From contig JBBRLG010000194.1 of the NCBI GenBank assembly GCA_038231495.1, forward strand, positions 1 through 12,016: a DNA stretch of 12,016 nt, in the 5' to 3' direction. This document shows positions 6,614-12,016 of this stretch, piece by piece. Origin of the DNA: JBBRLG01 sp038231495 (lineage in GTDB: Bacteria > Planctomycetota > Planctomycetia > Gemmatales > Gemmataceae). The position numbers and the translations under genes are program-made. Numbering within the stretch: position 1 is the first letter of the stretch; each line of letters opens with the position of its first letter. The notes below the pieces were generated by a model. It saw only the letters and a program-made list of their open reading frames with translations, did no database searches and was not told where the DNA came from.

Positions 6614-6897
6614 TGCACAGACTCCGTTGCCAAGGTTGCCAGGGGAGCACGTTTAACCCCTTTATTATATCTGTCGTTACCAAAATGCGCCCAATGGGGA
6701 ACAGCTATTTTCGTGGGCAACTTCGTGCGCAACGGCCGGAGAATTGTTACAGGACGGTTCGGCCCTCAAAATCACGCCACAATTTTCGTTGCCTCCCGCG
6801 CGTGCCGGCGTTAGGATTTAACCTTCGTCATTAACACCGTGTTCCCGGGAGTGCCGGTGCGGTGCCTCCCCTGGCCACTCCTCTTGCTGAGGTTTTC
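6614..6897. other. Divergent intergenic region (284 bases)
   Basis: This is the shared upstream region of the small membrane protein (-) and the M16 peptidase (+). It is richer in A/T than the flanking genes. On the - strand a consensus TATAAT occurs at 6664-6669. On the + strand TTGTTA (6744-6749) and CAAAAT (6767-6772) are 17 bases apart, a weak promoter candidate for the peptidase. No other structure stands out. Confidence 0.4.
6664..6669 (-). promoter_or_regulatory. Probable -10 box for the small membrane protein gene
   Basis: A perfect TATAAT hexamer on the - strand, about 50 bases upstream of the ATG at 6613, would give a leader of roughly 45 bases. A poor -35 (TTGGGC at 6689-6694, 19-base spacing) is the best partner. 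A perfect -10 in GC-rich DNA is notable, but expression is not shown. Confidence 0.4.
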
Positions 6898-9645
6898 ATG
6901 CGTCGCTTGCTTCCCGTCCTTGTCGTCCTGTTCTGGGCCGCGGCCTTGCGCGCCGACGACGCCCCCCAAAAAATAGCCACCGTCGAAGGCGTGACCGAAT
7001 ACCGCCTCGCCAACGGTGCCCGCGTCCTGCTCTTCCCCGAAGCGTCCCGGCCCACTGTGACCGTCAACCTGACCGTGCTGGTCGGCTCCCGACACGAGGG
7101 TCTCGGCGAAACCGGCATGGCCCATCTGCTCGAACACATGGTCTTCAAGGGCACTCCCACGTTCCGCGACGTGCCCAAGGCTCTGCGCGACCACGGCGCC
7201 ATTTTCAACGGCACCACCAACTCGGACCGCACCAACTACTTCGAGACCATGCCCGCCACCGACGAGAACCTGGATTTCGGTATCCACATCGAGGCCGACC
7301 GCCTCGGCAACAGCTTCGTCAAGCGCGAGGACCTGGTTTCCGAAATGACCGTCGTCCGCAACGAGTTCGAGCGCGGCGAGAACAGCCCCCAGGGCATCCT
7401 CATGCAGCGCATCCACTCCGCCGCGTACGAGTGGCACAACTACGGCAAATCGACCATCGGCAACCGCTCCGACATCGAGCGCGTGCCGATCGAAAACCTC
7501 CAAGTCTTCTACAAGAAGTTCTACCAGCCCGACAACGTCGTTCTCATCGTCGCGGGCAAGTTCGAGGAGGCCAAGGCTCTCGCCCTGGTGCAGAAGTACC
7601 TCGGCGCCATCCCGAAGCCGACGCGCAAGCTGGACGCGACCTACACCGAGGAGCCGCCCCAGGACGGCGAGCGCAGCGTGACCCTGCGCCGAGTCGGCAC
7701 GGTCGGCTCGGTCGGCGTCGTTTACCACATGCCGTCGGCGTCGCACCCGGATTGGGCGCCGCTGAACCTGCTGGCCGGCATCATCACTCAGCAGCCCAAC
7801 GGCCGGCTGTACAAGGCCCTCGTCGAATCGAAGAAAGCCACCACTGCCGGCGCGTTCGCGGGCAACAGCCACGACCCCGCCCTGTTCAGCGGCTCCGCCG
7901 ATGCGGAACCCAAGCAGATCGACGCCGTGCGCGACACCCTGCTCGCAACGCTCGAAGGGCTGGGGTCGGTGCCGTTCACCGCGGACGAGGTCGATAAGGC
8001 CAAGGTCCGCAGCCGTCGCAACGCCGAGACGCTGCAGTCCGACAGTGGGCGGATGTCGCAGGCGCTCAGCTCGGCGTCGTCGCTGGGCGACTGGCGGCTC
8101 CTGTTCGTGCAGCGCGACCGCATCGAGGCGGTCACGGCCGACGACGTGAACCGCGTCGCCAAGATCTATTTCCAGAAGCAAAACCGGACCGTGGGCGTCT
8201 TCATTCCGCAGGACGTGCCACTGCGGCTGGCGATCACCCCCGCGCCGGAGCTGGATTCGATCGTGAAGAACTACAAGGGCGGTGCCGTCGGCGCGGCCGG
8301 CGAGGCGTTCGACCCGTCGCCGGACAACCTCGACGCCCGCACCAAGATCGTCGAGATCGACGGCATCAAGGCCGGCCTGCTGGCGAAGAAGAACCGCGGC
8401 GAAACGGTGTCGCTGGTGCTGACCCTGCACTACGGCAACGAGGAGTCGCTGAACGGCCAAACGACCGCGGCCGGGATGCTGCCAGGCCTGATGATGGCCG
8501 GCACCAAGAAGCACGACCGCCAGGCGCTCCGCGAAGAGTTGGACGCGCTCGGCATCCGTATCACTGCCGGCGGCGGCGGCGGCGGTGGCGGCCGGCGTGG
8601 CGGCGGCAGCGGCGGTGGTGCCGCGGGCCAGTTGACGTTCTCCGTCGAGGCCAAGCGTGCGACGCTGCCCGCGGCGATCAAGCTGTTGGGTGAAATCCTG
8701 CGCGAGCCGGCGTTCCCCGAGGCCGAGTTCGACTCGATGAAACGCCGCGCCCGCGCCGGCGCGGAGAACATGAAGACCGACCCGGCGGCGCTGGCGTCCA
8801 ACCGGCTGTTGCGCGCCCTGGCACCGTACCCGCCGAACGACATCCATTACGTTCCGACCCCCGAAGAGAGTGAAAAGCGTCTGGAAGCCGTCACGCTCGA
8901 CCAGGTGAAGGCGCTCTACGAAAAGCAGATCGGCGCCACCAAGGGTGAACTGGGCATCGTCGGCGATTTCGACCCGGAACCGGCGCTGGCGCAGGTCCGC
9001 GAAATCCTGAAAGGCTGGAAGTCCGACGTGGCGATCAAGCGCGTCGAGCGCGCGGCCCCGGTGGGCATCAAGGGTTCCAAGGACGACATCGTGACGCCGG
9101 ACAAGGCGAACGCGGTCTTCATGGCGGGCCTGGTGTTCCAGTTGAAGGAGACCGACCCCGACTTCGCGGCGTTGCGGCTGGGCAACTTCCTGTTCGGCGG
9201 CGGCACCCTGTCGTCGCGCCTGGGCAACCGCATCCGCCAGAAGGAAGGCCTGTCGTACGGCGTCACGTCGGCGATGAGTGCGTCGCCGCGCGACCCGTCG
9301 GCGAGCTTCACGGTCAACGCCATCACGAACCCGGTGAACATCGACAAGGTCGAGAAGGCCGTGAACGAGGAGTTGATCGAGTACCTGGCCAACGGCCCGA
9401 CGCCGGAGGAGCTGGCCGACGCGAAGAAGGCGTACCTGGAGGCGCAGAAGGTGGGTCGCACCGGCGACGCCGCCCTGGCCGGCCAGATCGTGGCGAACCT
9501 GGACCTGGGCCGCAAGTTCGAGCACACGAAGGAGACGGAAAAGCGCATCGCGGCCCTGACGCCGGACGACGTGAAGATGGCGTTCCGCAAGTATGTCGAT
9601 CCGAAGAAGCTCGTAATCGTCCGTGCGGGCGATTTCAAGAAGTAA
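6898..9645 (+). CDS. Secreted M16 zinc metallopeptidase, two-half form (pitrilysin/PqqL-like)
   Basis: 915 residues from the ATG at 6898, which begins a signal peptide (MRRLLPVLVVLFWAAALRA, cleavage likely after ALRA) and has GAGG 5 bases upstream. The inverted zinc motif HLLEH (residues 76-80) supplies both zinc histidines and the catalytic glutamate E79; the third ligand is E156 in VVRNEFE, 76 residues later as expected. The C-terminal half (from about residue 480) lacks HxxEH, as usual for the inactive half of a fused M16 clamshell. It keeps the substrate-binding Arg/Tyr pair, here R780 and Y787 (NRIRQKEGLSYGV). The fused length matches PqqL-like enzymes. It probably degrades peptides outside the cytoplasm. 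A glycine-rich run (558-577) sits in the inactive half, encoded by GGC repeats. It appears to be a single-gene unit ending 15 bases before a hairpin. Confidence 0.93.
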   Translation: MRRLLPVLVVLFWAAALRADDAPQKIATVEGVTEYRLANGARVLLFPEASRPTVTVNLTVLVGSRHEGLGETGMAHLLEHMVFKGTPTFRDVPKALRDHGAIFNGTTNSDRTNYFETMPATDENLDFGIHIEADRLGNSFVKREDLVSEMTVVRNEFERGENSPQGILMQRIHSAAYEWHNYGKSTIGNRSDIERVPIENLQVFYKKFYQPDNVVLIVAGKFEEAKALALVQKYLGAIPKPTRKLDATYTEEPPQDGERSVTLRRVGTVGSVGVVYHMPSASHPDWAPLNLLAGIITQQPNGRLYKALVESKKATTAGAFAGNSHDPALFSGSADAEPKQIDAVRDTLLATLEGLGSVPFTADEVDKAKVRSRRNAETLQSDSGRMSQALSSASSLGDWRLLFVQRDRIEAVTADDVNRVAKIYFQKQNRTVGVFIPQDVPLRLAITPAPELDSIVKNYKGGAVGAAGEAFDPSPDNLDARTKIVEIDGIKAGLLAKKNRGETVSLVLTLHYGNEESLNGQTTAAGMLPGLMMAGTKKHDRQALREELDALGIRITAGGGGGGGGRRGGGSGGGAAGQLTFSVEAKRATLPAAIKLLGEILREPAFPEAEFDSMKRRARAGAENMKTDPAALASNRLLRALAPYPPNDIHYVPTPEESEKRLEAVTLDQVKALYEKQIGATKGELGIVGDFDPEPALAQVREILKGWKSDVAIKRVERAAPVGIKGSKDDIVTPDKANAVFMAGLVFQLKETDPDFAALRLGNFLFGGGTLSSRLGNRIRQKEGLSYGVTSAMSASPRDPSASFTVNAITNPVNIDKVEKAVNEELIEYLANGPTPEELADAKKAYLEAQKVGRTGDAALAGQIVANLDLGRKFEHTKETEKRIAALTPDDVKMAFRKYVDPKKLVIVRAGDFKK

Positions 9646-9660
9646 GGAGCTGTCGATTTA

Positions 9661-9684
9661 GCCCCTCCCCCTTCGGGGAGGGGC
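9661..9684. terminator. GC-rich hairpin after the M16 peptidase gene
   Basis: The arms GCCCCTCCCC (9661-9670) and GGGGAGGGGC (9675-9684) enclose the loop CTTC, and GTTTGA follows. A 10-bp GC stem 15 bases after the stop codon fits a transcription terminator with a poor T-tract. It may also be a dispersed repeat. Confidence 0.6.
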
Positions 9685-9696
9685 GTTTGACGTGAG

Positions 9697-9752
9697 AAAA
9701 GGGTGCCAGTTGACTTTACCGCGGTGGCCGTAAAGTCAATTGGCACCCTTTT
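9697..9752. repeat. REP-like hairpin, AAAAGGGTGCC class
   Basis: 23-base arms (9697-9719 and 9730-9752) match except for one G-T wobble, around a 10-base loop. The ends read AAAAGGGTGCC and GGCACCCTTTT, and the inner part reads TTGACTTTAC. The shape resembles the hairpin at 11518-11569 (A-run, G-run, specific core), as in repeats mobilised by REP-associated tyrosine transposases. None of these transposases is present here. It ends 15 bases before the antitoxin fragment start. Confidence 0.7.
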
Positions 9753-9767
9753 CCCAGGAGTTGTGCT

Positions 9768-9923
9768 ATGCCAAGCGTCACTCTCGAAGAAGCCCAGGCC
9801 CGCCTGCCGCAGCTCATCGAACAACTTCAGCCGGGCGAAGAGATCACGATCACCGAACAGGGGCTTTGCTCGGCCACGTGGACATTTCCATCGAAATGCG
9901 CCACCCCGGCGGCGATCCGTTGA
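9768..9923 (+). pseudogene. Truncated Phd/YefM-type antitoxin gene
   Basis: AGGAG (9756-9760) stands 7 bases before the ATG, so translation initiation looks intact. The first 32 residues (MPSVTLEEAQARLPQLIEQL then QPGEEITITEQG) have the look of planctomycete and cyanobacterial Phd/YefM antitoxin N-termini, which bind DNA and neutralise a toxin encoded just downstream. After GEEITITEQG one expects PVA-type residues, but the sequence switches to unrelated DNA and stops after 51 residues. The toxin-binding C-terminus and the toxin gene are missing. The following DNA is, in another frame, the end of a primase/helicase-like gene, so a deletion or recombination joined the two. The family call rests on a short match. 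Confidence 0.6.
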
Positions 9924-10405
9924 CGCGGCAGCGCCGCTTCCTCGCCTTGTCGCGCTACGCCGAGACGACGCGCCGGCTCCTACTGGAACTCAATGCGGAG
10001 GGCAGTGACTATCTACCAGTACCGGACGCGCTGGAGGAGGATTTCCAGGCTTGCTGGGAGCTGCTCCGGCTGGTACTGGACGACGCCCCGCAAAAACTGA
10101 CGCGCCAGGACATCCTCGCGGAATGGCCGCCGGACTTCGCAAAGCCCCATCCCACGAAGCTATGGCGTTGGCTCGACGGCGCCGTCCAGCGCGGCCTGAT
10201 GGCTTGCGAAGGCGCGGGTCGCAAGGCCGACCCCTTCCGCTACTGGCTCCCGGAACGTGAAGCCGTTTGGAAAGAGGATCCTTTCTACGAGATATTCGAA
10301 GCCCAGCGGCGCCAGCTCAACTTACCGTTTGAATCCCTCCAGCAGAGAAAAAAGGTGCTGAACGACGACGACGCACCCCAATTCTCAAACGAAGGAGATG
10401 AATGA
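9872..10405 (+). pseudogene. C-terminal fragment of a primase/helicase-like AAA ATPase
   Basis: About 177 residues in the frame ending at 10405 begin GHVDISIEMRHPGGDP and continue with RRFLALSRYAETTRRLLLEL. In RepA/primase-associated RecA-like ATPases this region follows the Walker motifs as a late beta strand and arginine-bearing segment. A winged-helix-like tail follows, with TKLWRWLDGAVQRGLM and DPFRYWLPERE. No Walker A or B motif is present: the N-terminal ATPase core is missing, and the left end runs straight into the antitoxin fragment in another frame. A GTG (9878) or ATG (9896) could start a short product, but neither has a ribosome binding site. The gene probably decayed from a plasmid or other mobile element. 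Family recognition is from memory of similar planctomycete proteins and is moderate. Confidence 0.5.
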
Positions 10406-10616
10406 CGCTGGTATCGCGCTGGACCACTCGGTAGCAGAGGTGTTTAGGAAATCGTGCAGTCTTTTGACCGGTCGCATTCTCCTTGGTTTTGGCGGGGTTG
10501 GCAAGTTCTTGAGCTTTCGTCCACCTCAAGAGCTCGGTAAAATCTAACGGTGATCAGGGAAGGACAGCCGACATTGCAACGGACGCTCAGGATGATGCGG
10601 CCAGGGAGGGCGGGGC

Positions 10617-11123
10617 TTGTTAACGCGTAACCATCGGCAAGAGGCGCTGTGCCGGGCGTATGTGCAGGCGATTGCCGCTCGCTGCGGCATGAGTTCCAGT
10701 GTACCCAGCCCGGATTATGGGATCGACTTGACAATCAACGACATCGAAATGCGCGGCCAGCGGCGAGCAGAGTCCGGGTACAAGCTCGATGTCCAGGCCA
10801 AGAGTACGACGCGGGCTGACAAGGCATCGACTGCGATCCGGTACGATCTAGACGTACGGGCTTACGACACGCTCCGTCATCCGCGGCCTGGATGTCCCCG
10901 AATTCTGGTCGTGTTGCTGTTGCCGGCTGAGGAAAGTCAGTGGTCCACGCAAACGGAGGACGAGTTAATCTTACGCCATTGTGCCTATTGGACCACTCTT
11001 AAAGGGATGCCAGCAACTACGAACCGCCGTGTGCTTCGCGTTCATATCCCGCGGGCAAATGTGTTCTCCGTCGCTGCCCTGCAGGGAATGATGAAACGGA
11101 TCAAAGAAGGAGAAGAATTATGA
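10617..11123 (+). CDS. DUF4365 family protein, putative PD-(D/E)xK-type nuclease
   Basis: 168 residues from a TTG at 10617. This start is chosen because AGGGAGG (10603-10609) lies 7 bases upstream, and an in-frame TGA at 10593 with no intervening ATG or GTG excludes longer forms. DUF4365 proteins resemble PD-(D/E)xK nucleases. Here E9 in RQEAL, D37 in PDYGIDLTI and the D58-x-Q60-x-K62 segment (LDVQAKSTT) match the expected catalytic positions. A hydrophobic strand ILVVLLLP follows near residues 98-105. The stop overlaps the next gene's start (ATGA), so the two are translationally coupled. DUF4365 domains occur in defence-related and mobile contexts; the role here is unproven. The 211-base gap before it shows no gene and only weak promoter-like sequence. 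Confidence 0.72.
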   Translation: MLTRNHRQEALCRAYVQAIAARCGMSSSVPSPDYGIDLTINDIEMRGQRRAESGYKLDVQAKSTTRADKASTAIRYDLDVRAYDTLRHPRPGCPRILVVLLLPAEESQWSTQTEDELILRHCAYWTTLKGMPATTNRRVLRVHIPRANVFSVAALQGMMKRIKEGEEL

Positions 11124-11479
11124 ACCCTTGGCGCTGGGTTGACCCTCGCATTCAGGAAGTCCGAGTCGCGGACGTGGAAGCATTCTTCGTGCGCCGTGGT
11201 TGGCGCCTCATGCCGAACCCGAACGGCGAACTGTTGCGATTCGAGCACCCGAGTGAAGGGAATGGCGCTGCCTTTTTCCAAATGGTTCCCGCGTCCGAAG
11301 AGACAGCGGATTTTCGGCAACGGATCACGGAGCTTGTCACGACGCTCAGTGAGTTGGAGGAATGTCACCCGGTGCAGGTGCTAGAGGACATCCTGAGCGG
11401 GGATGGCGCTGAGCGGATTCGCGAAAATGGGGAATCCGTCGACCGGACAAAAGCGACGACCGGGCCCGTAGGCCGTTAA
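11120..11479 (+). CDS. Hypothetical protein coupled to the DUF4365 gene
   Basis: 119 residues starting at 11120 (MNPWRWVDPRIQEVRVADVE), with AAGGAG (11107-11112) 7 bases upstream inside the preceding gene, and a 4-base overlap with it. I do not assign a family. It is a soluble, acidic small protein. The N-terminal half has a WxxxPN..LLRFEHP pattern suggesting a small alpha/beta fold. The central segment (FRQRITELVTTLSELEECHP then VQVLEDILSG, about residues 65-94) should be helical. The last 20 residues are polar and probably disordered. There are no transmembrane segments, signal peptide or metal motif. The tight coupling suggests a partner or regulator of the DUF4365 protein, possibly an inhibitor. 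Its final codons lie just upstream of a repeat-rich region. Confidence 0.65.
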   Translation: MNPWRWVDPRIQEVRVADVEAFFVRRGWRLMPNPNGELLRFEHPSEGNGAAFFQMVPASEETADFRQRITELVTTLSELEECHPVQVLEDILSGDGAERIRENGESVDRTKATTGPVGR

Positions 11480-11517
11480 GGAGAGCAAAGGGGGAGCGCA
11501 AAGGGGACGGAGGCGCA

Positions 11518-11569
11518 CAAAGGGGACGCATCTAATTTCGCCGGCACGAAATTAGATGCGTCCCCTTTG
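11518..11569. repeat. REP-like perfect hairpin, AAAGGGGACGC class
   Basis: Perfect 23-bp arms (11518-11540 and 11547-11569) flank a 6-base loop, CCGGCA. The left arm begins CAAAGGGGACGCATCTAATT. It is a textbook REP/RAYT-type palindrome in form, and its outer decamer AAAGGGGACG is repeated 19 bases upstream (11500-11509). It follows the 119-residue protein gene by 38 bases and might also act as a terminator (TTTGATTTT follows the stem). Confidence 0.75.
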
Positions 11570-11629
11570 ATTTTCCCCAAACCTTTGATTCCTCGGTCGA
11601 ATAAGCGGGTGAATGATATTCAAGGCTAG

Positions 11630-11742
11630 TGCTCTGTCAAGCGTCGATTGATGGGTGGGACGGGCTTCCTAGCCCGTCCTGGAACACGGAGGGGCTAGTA
11701 AGCCCGTCCTACAGCACCCATCAAAGCATGAGTGACACTGCA
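11630..11742. mobile_element. MITE-like element 1, bounded by CTAG
   Basis: A 113-bp element starts TGCTCTGTCA and ends TGACACTGCA, and is flanked on both sides by CTAG (11626-11629 and 11743-11746). Its outer 28 bases are imperfect inverted repeats, including a perfect 10-bp block TTGATGGGTG/CACCCATCAA. Inside is a 9-bp hairpin GGACGGGCT-TCCT-AGCCCGTCC (11658-11679), and AGCCCGTCCT recurs at 11701-11710. There is no coding capacity. CTAG would fit a 4-base target duplication of the YTAR type known for the IS5 family, but no transposase is present. Confidence 0.55.
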
Positions 11743-11746
11743 CTAG

Positions 11747-11847
11747 TGCTCCCGCCACGCTAAATCTTGGGATAGCGAAATTGCTTCCGATGGTCTTTTC
11801 TGAGGATTGCAAGAAGGCCTACCCCCACATTTAGCGTGGCGGGGGCA
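11747..11847. mobile_element. MITE-like element 2, bounded by CTAG
   Basis: A 101-bp element is flanked by CTAG at 11743-11746 and 11848-11851. The 19-base terminal inverted repeats (11747-11765 and 11829-11847; TGCTCCCGCCACGCTAAAT) differ at one position. The centre has no reading frame or recognisable signal. It shares its left CTAG with element 1, which is compatible with one element inserting at the target site of the other. Confidence 0.6.
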
Positions 11848-12016
11848 CTAGGGCTGCCTTTGCGTCTTGAGAGGCGGCATCGCTCCTATGCTGGAAGGTG
11901 AGTAAGCGGATGGTTTCACGTTGAGGAGACGGCCAAAAACCCAACCCACAGGTTCCGGTTGATGGAAATCGGTGCCTTCGGTGGATAATCGTGGTTGTTT
12001 GACTTCGGGACGGACC

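Larger units (their letters stand above)
11480..12016. other. Gene-free repeat-rich tail (537 bases)
   Basis: No credible coding region is seen on either strand. It holds a REP-like hairpin (11518-11569) preceded by a partial copy of its end (AAAGGGGACG at both 11500-11509 and 11519-11528), and two adjacent MITE-like elements (11630-11742 and 11747-11847). From 11852 to the end of the window I see no structure. Confidence 0.6.

Noticed and set aside
6811..9525. 904-codon open frame on the - strand opposite the M16 peptidase
   Set aside because: This is the antisense shadow of a gene with a complete HxxEH motif and signal peptide; the composition is implausible for a protein.
9740..9871. Extension of the primase-like frame upstream through the antitoxin region
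   Set aside because: The frame is open but its residues are unlike the ATPase family. The antitoxin frame here has the start, ribosome binding site and family resemblance.
10509..10543. Promoter TTGAGC with TAAAAT before the DUF4365 gene
   Set aside because: The spacing is 23 bases, too long for a sigma-70 promoter.
11500..11851. CRISPR-like repeats
   Set aside because: The repeats are palindromic elements of different sequence and do not recur as repeat-spacer units; no cas genes are present.

Overview
The window is about 12 kb of GC-rich DNA. It most likely comes from a planctomycete, of a Gemmata- or Isosphaera-like type. The evidence is the combination of a DUF1080 (3-keto-disaccharide hydrolase family) protein, a Tat-exported Gfo/Idh/MocA oxidoreductase, a DoxX-like membrane protein, a DUF4365 protein and very many short inverted repeats between genes. 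This is inferred from gene content only; there is no rRNA or other marker gene in the window.

Positions 1-5370 hold a metabolic block. On the + strand three closely spaced genes form a probable operon: an ApbE-like FAD:protein FMN transferase, a DoxX/DoxD-like membrane protein with a large soluble insert, and a Gfo/Idh/MocA oxidoreductase with an N-terminal Tat motif. Convergent to these, on the - strand, is a secreted two-domain DUF1080 protein. A perfect 41-bp inverted repeat separates the convergent pair and includes the DUF1080 stop codon. Oxidation of a glycoside at C3 by a Gfo/Idh enzyme, followed by cleavage by a DUF1080 enzyme, is a known pathway elsewhere. This block may be an extracytoplasmic version of it, with ApbE and DoxX suggesting a link to flavin and quinone electron transfer.

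Positions 5371-9645 hold a small stand-alone HNH nuclease gene (+), a 362-bp gap with two inverted-repeat elements, a 54-residue hydrophobic glycine-rich protein (-), and a 915-residue secreted M16 zinc metallopeptidase (+) with a complete HxxEH site.

Positions 9646-12016 look like accessory DNA. They contain repeat hairpins, a chimeric remnant in which the start of a Phd/YefM-type antitoxin runs into the end of a primase/helicase-like ATPase, and an overlapping two-gene unit (a DUF4365 putative nuclease plus a 119-residue protein of unknown function). The last 540 bp carry no gene. They hold a REP-like hairpin and two neighbouring MITE-like elements separated and bounded by three CTAG tetranucleotides. 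No transposase, tRNA, rRNA or CRISPR array was found.
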